DNA of 32,383 nt from an uncultured Saprospiraceae bacterium (GCA_937934275.1 CALHAM010000141.1:1-32383); one strand, 5' to 3'. Shown: positions 1 to 7,586, numbered from the stretch's first letter. Program-made: numbers and translations. Notes: generated by a model from the letters alone, not told the origin.

Positions 1-469
1 GTCGGTCGGCATTCCGTCCTCATCCAGTTGAAACACGGCATTCTCGCGGGGCGGTATAATGGGCTCTATTTCAACCTCAAGAAGCATATCCCAACACTCG
101 TAATGGTCATAGGCCCCGTCTGTCCCAACTTTATGGATGTCGACGCCTTCGTCAAAAGTGTCCGCCACTAAATCTACCAGCACCGCAGCGTCATCGGTCT
201 TGTTGTCCGTCAGCGCCTGCGCAGTGATTTCTCCAGTCTTTTCATCAACCTCAAGAGCGTCAACAACAACACGATACATTCTGCTGAATAGATCTGTTGA
301 CCTCCTCTCTTGTTCGGTCCCTGATGGTACCAACTCCCAGATATTGATTCGTCAATCCACAGCGTCAGGCTGCCCCGACGCCTTAGCCCGGCGTTGTACT
401 CCGAGCAGTTTGTAAGCTTATAGCGGTCTTTAGGCTTGTTTGGGGTGCAATAGCATCTATCTTTGCCAT
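1..469 (-). pseudogene. IS5-type DDE transposase, internally deleted and frameshifted
   Basis: Read on the minus strand, about 415 down to 270 encodes the family N-terminus, including RYKLTN, YNAGLRRRGSLTLWIDES and WYHQGPNKRGGQQIYSAE. In another frame, about 285 down to 1 encodes the later part, with VDEKTGEITAQALTDN and the second catalytic Asp in GTDGAYD, then PPRENAV. The stretch that normally joins them, with the first catalytic Asp, is missing, apparently some 70-80 residues by comparison with the family (my estimate). The ATG at 467-469 is also out of frame with the N-terminal block. The gene therefore cannot make an active transposase. It runs off the left edge, so the C-terminal Glu cannot be assessed. 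Confidence 0.75.
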
Positions 470-560
470 GAGCCGGGAAGTCCTTTTTTTGTTTCGGAAC
501 TCAAAGGTACACTTCTCGGCTCGCTTTTAAGCCTATGACCCAACCCATCAAAATGAAGAA

Positions 561-577
561 TTCATGCAACAAAGCCC
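561..577 (-). repeat. IS5-type terminal sequence, copy 1
   Basis: TTCATGCAACAAAGCCC, identical to 974-990. It forms the outer boundary of the left IS5-type remnant. The adjacent sequence to the right (ATTGGACTTGC) differs from that next to copy 2, as expected for an element end abutting different host DNA. Confidence 0.7.
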
Positions 578-679
578 ATTGGACTTGCTAAAGATGGACA
601 ACCCAAAAACTTCGCAATATTTAGACCTAAGAAAAATTATATACGACTTGAATCAAAATTGCCAAAGTGTCATTTTTGA
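578..679 (+). pseudogene. possible C-terminal fragment of a gene interrupted by the IS element
   Basis: Immediately after the IS end, one frame reads GLAKDGQPKNFAIFRPKKN, continues with YIRLESKLPKCHF and stops at 677-679. The alternation of basic, aromatic and hydrophobic residues looks like a real protein C-terminus, but I do not recognise the family. It would be the stump of a host gene cut by the IS5-type element. The stretch is short, so chance coding is possible. Confidence 0.3.
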
Positions 680-890
680 GGTGATTTGATATTTCTGCGT
701 CAAATTTTATGAAATGGTTTTTGACGTAAAATGCTGCCATAAATGTGGCTCTGAACAAATTGTGAAAAACGGGTCGAACACATCAGGCAACCCGAAGTAC
801 AAATGCAAGGCTTGCGGGTTCGGCGGGGTGTTTCAAACGCTTCGGAAAAGCGAGGAATCTAAAGAAATGGTCGTCAAGGCCGCCGTTGAG
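680..890 (+). pseudogene. IS1-type InsA transposase N-terminal fragment
   Basis: From ATG 714 the product begins MVFDVKCCHKCGSEQIVKNG and continues with KYKCKACGFGGVFQT. This is the CxxC...CxxC zinc ribbon of the IS1-family InsA protein, followed by the start of the linker (KAAVER). Family identity is lost after about 890, where the helix-turn-helix should begin, so the protein is cut there. GGTGATTTGATATTT at 680-694 may be the left end of the element, by resemblance to IS1 ends. No InsB or DDE part is present, so the fragment cannot move by itself. Confidence 0.7.
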
Positions 891-990
891 CGAGTTCATC
901 CAGGTTGCCGCTCCGAAGTTCATCAGAGTCGCTTGACCCACAGGGGGAAGGGAACGCCGGCGCTGGTAGGGGATTCATGCAACAAAGCCC
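891..990 (+). mobile_element. right end of a second IS5-type element
   Basis: 974-990 repeats the 17-nt IS5-type end found at 561-577 in the same orientation. An element ending there must lie to its left, but no matching left end occurs between 578 and 973, so only its right tip survives. A frame through about 891-936 reads FIQVAAPKFIRVA and stops, about 40 nt before the end, as a transposase C-terminus would. That last assignment is weak. Confidence 0.5.
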
Positions 991-1019
991 CTTAAGCCAT
1001 AACCTTCCGCCTCCTGTGC

Positions 1020-1060
1020 ACAACCCCTGCCGATGCGCGCATCGACAAGGGTTGTTTTTT
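1020..1060 (+). terminator. hairpin followed by a T-run
   Basis: ACAACCC (1020-1026) pairs with GGGTTGT (1049-1055), and CGATGC pairs with GCATCG inside, with two mismatches, followed by T6 (1055-1060). On the plus strand this is a classic intrinsic terminator shape. No intact plus-strand gene precedes it. On the minus strand it lies just past the tRNA 3' end but has no U-run in that direction. Confidence 0.5.
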
Positions 1061-1063
1061 CGG

Positions 1064-1135
1064 TGGTCCCGACAGGAATCGAACCTGTATCAAAGGTTTA
1101 GGAAACCTCTATTCTATCCGTTGAACTACGGGACC
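1064..1135 (-). tRNA. tRNA-Arg (anticodon CCU)
   Basis: On the minus strand the cloverleaf is complete. The acceptor GGTCCCG pairs with CGGGACC, the anticodon stem GAGGT pairs with ACCTT around loop TTCCTAA (anticodon CCT), and the T-stem ACAGG pairs with CCTGT around TTCGATT. The discriminator is A and CCA is not encoded. A canonical Bacteroidota promoter lies just upstream. The 3' end faces the insertion-sequence patchwork, the usual arrangement where mobile DNA accumulates at a tRNA. Confidence 0.95.
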
Positions 1136-1153
1136 GGTTGCTTTTCGGCTGGG

Positions 1154-1185
1154 CAAAGGTAAGGGCCTTTATTGGCTACAGCAAA
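1154..1185 (-). promoter_or_regulatory. promoter of tRNA-Arg
   Basis: On the minus strand, TTTG (1185-1182), a 20-nt spacer and TACCTTTG (1161-1154) match the Bacteroidota primary sigma pattern TTTG-N19/20-TAnnTTTG. The tRNA begins 19 nt downstream at 1135. It is the best-formed promoter in the window. Confidence 0.75.
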
Positions 1186-1685
1186 GCCCCGCGCGGCCCT
1201 AATTCGATCACCTCAACGCCTTGGATGGCGCCTGCTTCCAGTCGAGCGCGGACGATCGTTTTCACCCGATGCCAGCCCTCGTTGCCGCAGGCGCCTGGGT
1301 TGATGTGCAAAAAACCCAAGGTGTGATCGGGCATCACCTTAAGGATGTGCGAATGACCGCAGATGAACAGCCCACCTCGGGGCGGGTCGGCCTGCAGGAT
1401 GGCGCGCACGCGCGGCGCATACTTGCCCGGGTAGCCGCCAATGTGCGTCATGAAAACCGGCATGCCGGCGCACGTGAAGCGCAGGTCTTGCGGCATTTCA
1501 GCCCGAATACGCGCATCGTCGATGTTGCCGTAAACGCCGCGCAGCGGCTTAAACGCGCGCAGGCGACTGACGACTTCCAAACTGCCAAAGTCGCCTGCAT
1601 GCCACACCTCATCGCAGGCGGCAAAGTGCTCGAAGATGCGCTCGTCGACTACGCCGTGCGTGTCCGACAGGAGTCCGATAAGCAT
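1176..1685 (-). CDS. YfcE/MJ0936-type metallophosphoesterase
   Basis: A 169-residue protein of the small calcineurin-like phosphodiesterase family. The metal-binding motifs are all present: SDTHG (Asp8, His10), GD (Asp32), GNID (Asn54), H81 and GHSH (His111, His113). Relatives hydrolyse phosphodiester bonds with two divalent metals in the cytoplasm; the physiological substrate is usually unknown. The length is normal for the family. It follows the LuxE-like gene on the same strand with only 15 nt between them, so the two are probably one operon. The 3' end sits inside the upstream region of tRNA-Arg. Confidence 0.92.
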   Translation of the reverse strand: MLIGLLSDTHGVVDERIFEHFAACDEVWHAGDFGSLEVVSRLRAFKPLRGVYGNIDDARIRAEMPQDLRFTCAGMPVFMTHIGGYPGKYAPRVRAILQADPPRGGLFICGHSHILKVMPDHTLGFLHINPGACGNEGWHRVKTIVRARLEAGAIQGVEVIELGPRGALL

Positions 1686-1700
1686 GAATGTAAAAATGCG

Positions 1701-2714
1701 TTATTCTACCATCAGGTTGCAACCGCGCCATTCGGCGGCGTCTAAGCGGCCCAGCACTTCAAACGAGCCATCGGCATAGACGCGCCCAACGTCTTCGGTG
1801 GCGATGAAGCTGCAGGTGTCTAAGTTGGCCAAGTCCGCAAAACAGAGCACGCCTGTCTGTCCAGGAGCCGTGCGAGTGAGCGGGTCGTAGACCTCTACAG
1901 CAGCAGCGCGCAGCGTTGGTGCAGGCCAAAAACGCGCCGACTGCCCAGGCCGAGGCTGGCTGTAGGCCTGCGAGAACAGCTCCGTCATGCCGTATTCCGA
2001 GTGCACACCCTCCAGGCTAAAGGCTCGGCAGAGCAGGGCATGCAAGGTTTCGCGCGTCAGCTCTTGCCGCCGACCTTTCATGCCGCCCGTCTCCATGACA
2101 ACCACGCCGGGCAGTGGCATAGGGTGTTGCTCGGCAAAGTCGAGCAAGGCATAGCTGACCCCCAGCAAGAGGGTAGGGGTGCGTTGCTCTAAACAAGTTT
2201 GGAGCCGTTGCACCAGCGTTTGGCTGCTTTTCAGAAAAAAACCGCTCTCTGCATAGCGCGACAGACCGATAAAGTAATCCACCATTGCCACCAAGGACGA
2301 GCCTTGGCGTTCCAAATATGAGGGCAAGAGGGCTAGAATACACCATTGCGACGGATCGCCGTAATAGTGGGCGAAGCCGCGCCGTGCATTTTCCCGATAA
2401 AAAAGGCGGTCGCGAACAGCATGGCGCGAGGGTTGTTGCCCCGTAGTACCGCTGCTGGTAAATACCTCTTGGGGCTTCCAGTGCCCACTTTTCATCAAAA
2501 AGTGTTTGAACAGGCTAATGGGTAAGAAAGGTATCTCGTCGGGGGCTGCAATGCGGGCGGGGCTGCACCGCAATAGCTGAAGAAAACGAGCGTACAGCGC
2601 ATTGTGCGTTGCTTGGTAGCGAAAGACTTCCAAAGCAACCTCTTCCCACGAACAAGCATCCAGGCGAGAGAGTTTAGCCAGTAATTCTGGGCGACGCGGT
2701 GTTCGAAACGACAC
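1701..2714 (-). CDS. LuxE-like acyl-protein synthetase / acyltransferase
   Basis: A 337-residue protein if it starts at GTG 2714 (MSFRTPRRPELL). The open frame continues upstream to 3038, but that part runs antisense to the lipoprotein gene at 2748-3251 and lacks family character. Adenylate-forming motifs are visible: SSGTTG at about residues 87-92, ETGGMKGRR at 208-216 and EYGMTE at 240-245. The family (PF04443) activates acyl groups as acyl-adenylates and passes them to a protein or other acceptor. In Bacteroidota its natural substrate is not known. The gene is divergent from the lipoprotein gene, with 33 nt between starts, and leads into the phosphoesterase gene. There is no sign of lux-type bioluminescence genes. 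Confidence 0.85.
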   Translation of the reverse strand: MSFRTPRRPELLAKLSRLDACSWEEVALEVFRYQATHNALYARFLQLLRCSPARIAAPDEIPFLPISLFKHFLMKSGHWKPQEVFTSSGTTGQQPSRHAVRDRLFYRENARRGFAHYYGDPSQWCILALLPSYLERQGSSLVAMVDYFIGLSRYAESGFFLKSSQTLVQRLQTCLEQRTPTLLLGVSYALLDFAEQHPMPLPGVVVMETGGMKGRRQELTRETLHALLCRAFSLEGVHSEYGMTELFSQAYSQPRPGQSARFWPAPTLRAAAVEVYDPLTRTAPGQTGVLCFADLANLDTCSFIATEDVGRVYADGSFEVLGRLDAAEWRGCNLMVE

Positions 2715-2747
2715 AGAAATGCGTTTTTTGCCACAAAATAAGCAGTT

Positions 2748-3251
2748 ATGAAAAAAATGTTCGGTGCTTTGGCGCTTGTGTTGTTTTTGGGCTGGATGAC
2801 TTGGCGATGCATAGAACCGCCAGACTATCCTGTGGAGCCGGTAATTGAGTTCATCAGTTTTTCCAAAAACACCCTTCTGCAGACGCCGCTGGGGCAAGAT
2901 AGTGTTGTCCTCACTATCGGCTTTACGGACGGGGATGGCGACTTGGGCTTTAAAGACCCAGAGCCGAGCATTTTCCTCATTGATGGGCGCGACTCGTTCT
3001 CTAAGCCGCCCTATCGCATTCCTTACATCGATGAACAAGGTGCAGGTAACGGCATCTCAGGCGAGATTTATATCCTCTTGCCCACTACCTGCTGCATCTA
3101 CACCGACCCCTTGACGGGCTTTAAACTTTCGTGCGAAAATGTGCCCGTCCCCTTCGATAGTGTGTTCTACTACGTCCAGATTCGCGACCGGGCAGGCCAC
3201 TACAGCAACCAGATTGCCACCCCTAAGCTGCGGCTCATCTGCAAGCAGTAG
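2748..3251 (+). CDS. small lipoprotein, Bacteroidota-specific, unknown function
   Basis: A 167-residue protein with a hydrophobic N-terminal helix ending in a Cys near residue 21 (WMTWRC), so it is probably a lipoprotein, although the residues before the Cys are not a standard lipobox. The mature part has an FTDGDGDLG motif, resembling a calcium-binding DxDxDG loop, and a run of Cys residues (TTCCIY). The later part (FYYVQIRDRAGHYSN) suggests a beta-sandwich. I do not recognise a named family. It is the only plus-strand gene here and ends 4 nt before the convergent rsmD stop. Confidence 0.75.
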   Translation: MKKMFGALALVLFLGWMTWRCIEPPDYPVEPVIEFISFSKNTLLQTPLGQDSVVLTIGFTDGDGDLGFKDPEPSIFLIDGRDSFSKPPYRIPYIDEQGAGNGISGEIYILLPTTCCIYTDPLTGFKLSCENVPVPFDSVFYYVQIRDRAGHYSNQIATPKLRLICKQ

Positions 3252-3255
3252 TCCG

Positions 3256-3798
3256 CTATTTCTCAGAAAAAAAGGAAAAATACGTCTGCCCGTAGTGGCG
3301 CACGTCGGTTAGATGGGGGTGGTTCGAAAAGTCGCGCTGCGGGTTGTGCTCCAGCACCAGGAGGCCACCTGGGCGCAATAGCCCAGCTCCTAAAATTTTA
3401 TCGGGCAAGGTTTCTAAGGCGGGCAGAGCGTAGGGAGGCCCCGCAAAAATGTAGTCGTATTGCTCGGTCGTCAGCGCGATAAAGCGCCGCACGTCCATGA
3501 GGTAAATTTTTAAGTACGGCTCGATACCCCACTGAGCGGCCATTCGCCGAACGAAGCGCACACAGCCGGGGAATTTATCGACATATGTGGCATCTGTGCA
3601 GCCGCGCGAGATGAACTCATAGCAGTGACTACCCGTGCCCCCGAAGAGGTCGAGCATCTTCACGGCCTCAAAGTCGAGCTGATGAGTCAGGATATTGAAC
3701 AGCGCCTCTTTGGCGAAGTCCGTCGTTGGGCGCGTAGGCCAGTTCGACGCCGGAGGCTCGAAGCGCCGCCCTTTCAATTTTCCTCCAATGATGCGCAT
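3256..3798 (-). CDS. rsmD: RsmD-like 16S rRNA (guanine-966-N2) methyltransferase
   Basis: A 180-residue class I methyltransferase. The start MRIIGGKLKGRRFEPP and the segment RPTTDFAKEALFNIL are typical of RsmD, which methylates G966 of 16S rRNA during small-subunit assembly. The SAM-binding motif DLFGGTG is at 50-56. Motif IV, normally (D/N)PPY, reads GPPY at 120-123: the family's Asp is Gly here, and the codon GGG is clear. The gene starts 6 nt after the DUF3822 stop, so the pair is very likely co-transcribed. The rRNA target is inferred from the family; activity with GPPY is uncertain. Confidence 0.9.
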   Translation of the reverse strand: MRIIGGKLKGRRFEPPASNWPTRPTTDFAKEALFNILTHQLDFEAVKMLDLFGGTGSHCYEFISRGCTDATYVDKFPGCVRFVRRMAAQWGIEPYLKIYLMDVRRFIALTTEQYDYIFAGPPYALPALETLPDKILGAGLLRPGGLLVLEHNPQRDFSNHPHLTDVRHYGQTYFSFFSEK

Positions 3799-3804
3799 AA
3801 CAGC

Positions 3805-4656
3805 TTAGCGCATGGATAGGCTTAGTAACTCAAAGAAGCAGTGATAGGGCAAGACGTTGGCCGCCGCTGGCGAAAGGCGCCAGCGACCGAACGGCTGGGC
3901 AAACCGCACTTCGCGGATGTAGGCGTGCAGTTTGAGGTAGAGCTCTGATTGGGGCATAATGTTTCCGGCCAACCACACCGGTATCTGTCGGGGCGAGAGA
4001 CGAAACTGGTGGTAGGCCAATAAGACGTAGTAAAGTAAGTCGTTGGCGTTCGAAAAAGAAAAGGTATTGTAAAAAAGCAAATTTTGGCGCTCAAGCGCCA
4101 CGATCTGAACAACTCGATGACGCACGTTGACCAGCAGCGTGTGCTCTTGCTGAGCCGCCAACTCGCGCGCTGCCAGTAGCAGCGAAACGGCTGAATGGCG
4201 CGGTCGGGTCTCCGGAAATAGCCCTTGGAAAAACCGCGCTTGTGCTCGGTCTGTAGCCGACACTAAGTAGGCGTCCCAGGACTGCACCTCTTCACACGAG
4301 TAGGAGTAGTCGTCGGGTTCGAGCAGCAATCGAAAATAGGCAGAGAGGTCACCGTGCTGAAACAGCCGGCGAGGCACCAACGTAGTGCGGGAGTGAAACA
4401 AAAAGCCCTGCCGCTGCCCAAACGGCAAATGCCAAACAGGCGAAGACTCCAACATGCGTTGCACGTGCGGCTCGATGCGCCAGAACGGCGCCTCAGGCTC
4501 TGCGTAGTCGCGCTGAACAGCGGCCAATACTTCGCCGCGCCCATCCACTGCGGCATAGGCAGCACTGTCGGTGCCCACCACCACCCACAAGGTGCAGCTG
4601 GGCGCCAACTCCGCCGTTAGCCGGTTATCTATCCAATCCACAGTGTGCGAATTCAT
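3805..4656 (-). CDS. DUF3822-like protein
   Basis: A 283-residue protein from ATG 4656 (MNSHTVDWIDNRLTAEL). The frame stays open to 4878, but the upstream part is low in family character, and a CACCTTTG promoter-like element at about 4690 favours the short form. It has no membrane segment or signal peptide. The C-terminal half alternates hydrophobic strands and helices (LLVNVRHRVVQIVALE, NDLLYYVLLAYHQF, VWLAGNI), resembling an actin/ASKHA-type fold, which is my inference. The family assignment rests on these features and on the position directly before rsmD. The function is unknown. Confidence 0.75.
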   Translation of the reverse strand: MNSHTVDWIDNRLTAELAPSCTLWVVVGTDSAAYAAVDGRGEVLAAVQRDYAEPEAPFWRIEPHVQRMLESSPVWHLPFGQRQGFLFHSRTTLVPRRLFQHGDLSAYFRLLLEPDDYSYSCEEVQSWDAYLVSATDRAQARFFQGLFPETRPRHSAVSLLLAARELAAQQEHTLLVNVRHRVVQIVALERQNLLFYNTFSFSNANDLLYYVLLAYHQFRLSPRQIPVWLAGNIMPQSELYLKLHAYIREVRFAQPFGRWRLSPAAANVLPYHCFFELLSLSMR

Positions 4657-4823
4657 GCTCGATCTGAGTGCGCAGCGAAATTTTAGTTTGCAAAGGTGCG
4701 GAAAACCGCTGAGGTTTGAGCAATCCCAAAGCCTTTTTGGCGCAGAAAGCGGCCATTGCTGGACTTTTTCTGCTCTTAAAAAAGGAGTGGCTAGCGCTTT
4801 TTGAGTGGAGAGCAGTGGTCGCA

Positions 4824-5543
4824 CTACGCCTTGCTCTGTTCCAGCACCTCTCGGATGTGGCGGGCGCTGCTTTCCCAATGCGCCTGCTCCAATTCAGGTA
4901 GAGTGTTGCGAGTAGGGTAGGGCGATTGTACGCGCTCTTTAGCACTGAGGTGGAATTCGGTGGCGCCAGTTGCCTCGGCTAAGGTGCGGATATTGTACGC
5001 CGTGATACCTCCAGCCGGCATGATGGCAATTCGGCCAGTGGCTTGCTCTACGAGTTGGCGCAACTGCTGTCGCCCCTCCCAAGCGGAAGGCGCCTGGCCA
5101 GAGGTCAGTATGCGCTGGAAGCCCAAGGCAACCAGTATCTCTAAGGCTTCGGCCGGGTTGGGCACTAAATCAAAAGCGCGGTGGCAGGTTAGGCCCATGC
5201 CGCAAGCAGCCTCAGCTAAGCGGCGCAAGTGCCGCTCATGTAGCCGACCTTGCGCATCGAGTGCTCCTATGGCAACCCCATCAGCACCCGCGCTGCGGCA
5301 CAGAGCGATATCGCGAAGCATGATTGATAATTCCCCCTCCGAGTAGCAAAAGTGGCCCTCGCGCGGGCGAATGAGCACGTACATCGGTATGTATACGCAA
5401 GTGCGCACAGCTTGCACAAGGCCCAACGAAGGAGTGAGGCCTCCTACCTCAAGACCACTGCACAACTCGATGCGGTGTGCCCCAACCGCCTGAGCAGACA
5501 ATGCTGAGCCGAGAGTGGCGGCGCAAATTTCTATAGTGAACAT
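4824..5543 (-). CDS. cutC: CutC family protein
   Basis: A 239-residue TIM-barrel protein beginning MFTIEICAATLGSALSAQAVGAHRIELCSG at ATG 5543; nine extra in-frame codons lie upstream but do not match the family start. Typical blocks are RIELCSGLEVGGLTPS, IPMYVLIRPREGHFCYS, GVAIGALDAQG, TCHRAFDLV and IMPAGGI. CutC was first linked to copper homeostasis in Escherichia coli, but the biochemical role is unsettled. A TACCTTTG element at 5570-5577 lies 26 nt upstream of the start. The gene is on the same strand as the DUF3822 gene, 167 nt apart, so it may be transcribed separately. Confidence 0.9.
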   Translation of the reverse strand: MFTIEICAATLGSALSAQAVGAHRIELCSGLEVGGLTPSLGLVQAVRTCVYIPMYVLIRPREGHFCYSEGELSIMLRDIALCRSAGADGVAIGALDAQGRLHERHLRRLAEAACGMGLTCHRAFDLVPNPAEALEILVALGFQRILTSGQAPSAWEGRQQLRQLVEQATGRIAIMPAGGITAYNIRTLAEATGATEFHLSAKERVQSPYPTRNTLPELEQAHWESSARHIREVLEQSKA

Positions 5544-5569
5544 AGCAAACACGGCGCTTACCGCCTCCA

Positions 5570-5577
5570 CAAAGGTA
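5570..5577 (-). promoter_or_regulatory. -7 promoter element before cutC
   Basis: TACCTTTG on the minus strand, matching TAnnTTTG, 26 nt before the cutC ATG. No clear TTTG is seen about 20 nt further upstream, so only the -7 part is supported. Confidence 0.5.
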
Positions 5578-5601
5578 GGGCTGCACGCCGCTGAACGCGT
5601 G

Positions 5602-5643
5602 AAAATAAAAATTCGGCAGTGCGTCGCTGCCCACGCGCTGCCG
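5602..5643 (-). terminator. intrinsic terminator after the S41 gene
   Basis: On the minus strand CGGCAG (5643-5638) pairs with CTGCCG (5619-5614), extended by GCGT/ACGC after one mismatch, and is followed by ATTTTTATTTT. It sits 27 nt past the end of the S41 peptidase gene and just before the cutC promoter, so it insulates the two. Confidence 0.8.
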
Positions 5644-5669
5644 ATACATCGAGGCGCCTGAATGCGCCC

Positions 5670-6791
5670 TCATTGAGGCAATCTCTGCAGGGCTTGCTCC
5701 AATTGATTATCGCGCCCTGTTGTCTTAAAGAGATTGATGTCGAAAGGCACTACGACATCGGGCGGGAAGCCTATACCTTCATACACATTGCCATCAGCAT
5801 GGCGAAACACTTCAACCCCCATAGTAACCTCCCATCCATTTGGAAGATTAAACTGGCCAGCATAGGTAATATCTCTCCCTTCTTTATCCGAAATAATAGG
5901 TGCGTGGGCGCCAAAGGTACGATCGCCCAAGACGGTTACCTGGGGCAGCAGGCTCATGGCCATCGTAGTGCGCTCCGCAGCACTTATTGAAAAACCATCG
6001 CACAAGACTACCACAGGTAGAGGGTTGTATCCAATCGAACTCGGGAATATCTTTATAGGTATCCACGGGCCAAACTCGTTGCGGTTGTTGCCATACTTGT
6101 AGCGGCTATGACCCAATACCAGTTCCTTCTCTGTGAAGTTACCTACAAAGAGAGGAACTTCATCAGCAAACCCTCCAGGATTAAAGCGCAAGTCCATAAT
6201 AACGCCTCTGTATTGAGGCGCGGGATTAGCTATGAAATTCAGCATGTCCAAGAAGAATTCTGAATTCTCTGCAAACGTCTCAAATACATTGAATTGCGGA
6301 ATTCTGATGTACTGATATTTATTATCAATCACTCCATAAACAAAGCCCGCAAACTTCTTACGGGTACTCGGCGATAAGCGGCCAAAAAGTTTACCCTCAA
6401 AATAAGCACTATCTAAAAGATAATGATAGTTCAAAGATTTTTCCACAACTCGTTTCGAACTAATCGCGTCAGGCTGCCCATCAATTTCTACATAAATACT
6501 GTAGTGACTGTCAATCAAATTTTCCACCATGCCTACGAAGATTTTGGCTAATTCTAGCTCAGTTGTTTCGTCAGTTACTTGACCGGCATATTTGTTGTAC
6601 ATAGCATCCCAGTCCGTAGGGTCGTAGCCCCAAAAGGCATATCGCCGGCTCATCCCATCCCAAAAAGCTTGAAAGTTGCCCTTAGGTGAGTTCTCGTATC
6701 TGTCGAATTCTATAAGTGGCTCTTTTTCTTGAACACAACCTAAGAAGAAAAAGAAAAGAGAAAAAAGTACAATATAATATTTATTTTTCAT
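5670..6791 (-). CDS. S41-family (C-terminal processing / tricorn-like) peptidase lipoprotein
   Basis: A 373-residue lipoprotein with a signal peptide rich in Phe and Leu and lipobox LGC (Cys19). The peptidase fold is recognisable from GVIMDLRFNPGG (about 196-207), DGFSISAAE with the probable nucleophile Ser270 and Glu273, and TFGAHAP. In the Ser-Lys branch of S41 the general base sits in TFGKG; here that Lys is Ala295. LIDSHYS (His96) resembles the LxDxHS motif of the Ser-His branch (tricorn/NSR-like), so His96 may be the base. No PDZ domain is obvious. It follows the beta-barrel-like gene by 9 nt and ends at a strong terminator. Codon use is richer in A/T than in the flanking genes. Confidence 0.88.
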   Translation of the reverse strand: MKNKYYIVLFSLFFFFLGCVQEKEPLIEFDRYENSPKGNFQAFWDGMSRRYAFWGYDPTDWDAMYNKYAGQVTDETTELELAKIFVGMVENLIDSHYSIYVEIDGQPDAISSKRVVEKSLNYHYLLDSAYFEGKLFGRLSPSTRKKFAGFVYGVIDNKYQYIRIPQFNVFETFAENSEFFLDMLNFIANPAPQYRGVIMDLRFNPGGFADEVPLFVGNFTEKELVLGHSRYKYGNNRNEFGPWIPIKIFPSSIGYNPLPVVVLCDGFSISAAERTTMAMSLLPQVTVLGDRTFGAHAPIISDKEGRDITYAGQFNLPNGWEVTMGVEVFRHADGNVYEGIGFPPDVVVPFDINLFKTTGRDNQLEQALQRLPQ

Positions 6792-6800
6792 GATGCTTTA

Positions 6801-7586
6801 TTATTTTTTTCTGTTAACAATAGGAAAAGTTAGACCAGCATTCAGAAGGCGACCGGCATTCCTGCGCTTTTCAAAATCCTTTATCTCGCGAGTATTCGAA
6901 TAAATAGCGGTAAGTCCCATTGAGGCATTGAGGCCCAAAAAGATGCGAAGGCCGCTCTGGGTTTGGTATTTCAAGCCGCCGCCGCTCCAGGCTCCCAGTT
7001 CTGCTCTGTTTTCTTTGATGCCAACGTCGCTGCCGGTTGAAAATTCATAAGGAGCCTCAAAGCTCAAGGAGTATAATCCTCCGAAATCGTAATTCTCATC
7101 GTAGGGATTGTTTATCATTTGGTACACGCTACCCGTCCATTTGCCACTGACCCAGTAAGCTCCATAGATGCCGATACCGATGTAGGGCGAAAACTTCGAG
7201 TCGAACAGGTCGATAGCAATACCCAACGGTAAATTGACATAGGTACGCATTAGCGTAAAGTCGTTTACACCTGCGAACTTCTGAAACGTTTCAACCTTTT
7301 GCCCGCGCTGTAGGACATTCAACCCGAAGGTAGCCAACACGCGTGGCCCCAATGAATAATGTACCTCTAAACCCGGATACTGCCAGCTGCCGACAACGCT
7401 GTAGCGCCAAAGAGGTTTGTCGGAGAAGTCCATCTCAACGGTATTTGCCAGTGCTCCAAAACTCAGTCCGATATGCCATCCTGTAGCCTCTTTGGGCCGA
7501 GTTGGCTGCACAGCCCTACTGGGTTGGCTCAAACATATGGAGCACCCTGACAGAAACACCAATAGAAGAACGATAGAAGGTTTCAT
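6801..7586 (-). CDS. outer-membrane beta-barrel-like protein
   Basis: A 261-residue protein with a hydrophobic N-terminus (MKPSIVLLLVFLSGCSICLSQ) that could be cleaved by signal peptidase I after LSQ or lipidated at the LSGC Cys. The rest is a series of amphipathic strands rich in Gly, Tyr and Trp (LEVHYSLGPRVLATFGLNV, LPLGIAIDLFDSKFSPYIGIGIYGAYW, SGLRIFLGLNASMGLTAIY). This pattern is typical of small Bacteroidota OMP-beta-barrel proteins (about 8 strands). The function is unknown. It is the first gene of a two-gene operon with the S41 lipoprotein, so the two may act together at the outer membrane. Confidence 0.75.
   Translation of the reverse strand: MKPSIVLLLVFLSGCSICLSQPSRAVQPTRPKEATGWHIGLSFGALANTVEMDFSDKPLWRYSVVGSWQYPGLEVHYSLGPRVLATFGLNVLQRGQKVETFQKFAGVNDFTLMRTYVNLPLGIAIDLFDSKFSPYIGIGIYGAYWVSGKWTGSVYQMINNPYDENYDFGGLYSLSFEAPYEFSTGSDVGIKENRAELGAWSGGGLKYQTQSGLRIFLGLNASMGLTAIYSNTREIKDFEKRRNAGRLLNAGLTFPIVNRKK

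Larger units (their letters stand above)
1..577 (-). mobile_element. IS5-type insertion sequence remnant, continuing past the left edge
   Basis: The minus strand carries pieces of an IS5-type DDE transposase. The outer end on this side is TTCATGCAACAAAGCCC at 561-577, that is GGGCTTTGTTGCATGAA read into the element. The same 17-mer recurs in the same orientation at 974-990, which marks it as a terminal sequence. The other end is outside the window. A TACCTTTG promoter-like element at 502-509 on the minus strand precedes the transposase remnant. Confidence 0.75.

Noticed and set aside
2715-3038. N-terminal extension of the LuxE-like frame
   Set aside because: It runs antisense to the well-formed lipoprotein gene, has no family character, and a GTG start at 2714 gives the normal family length.
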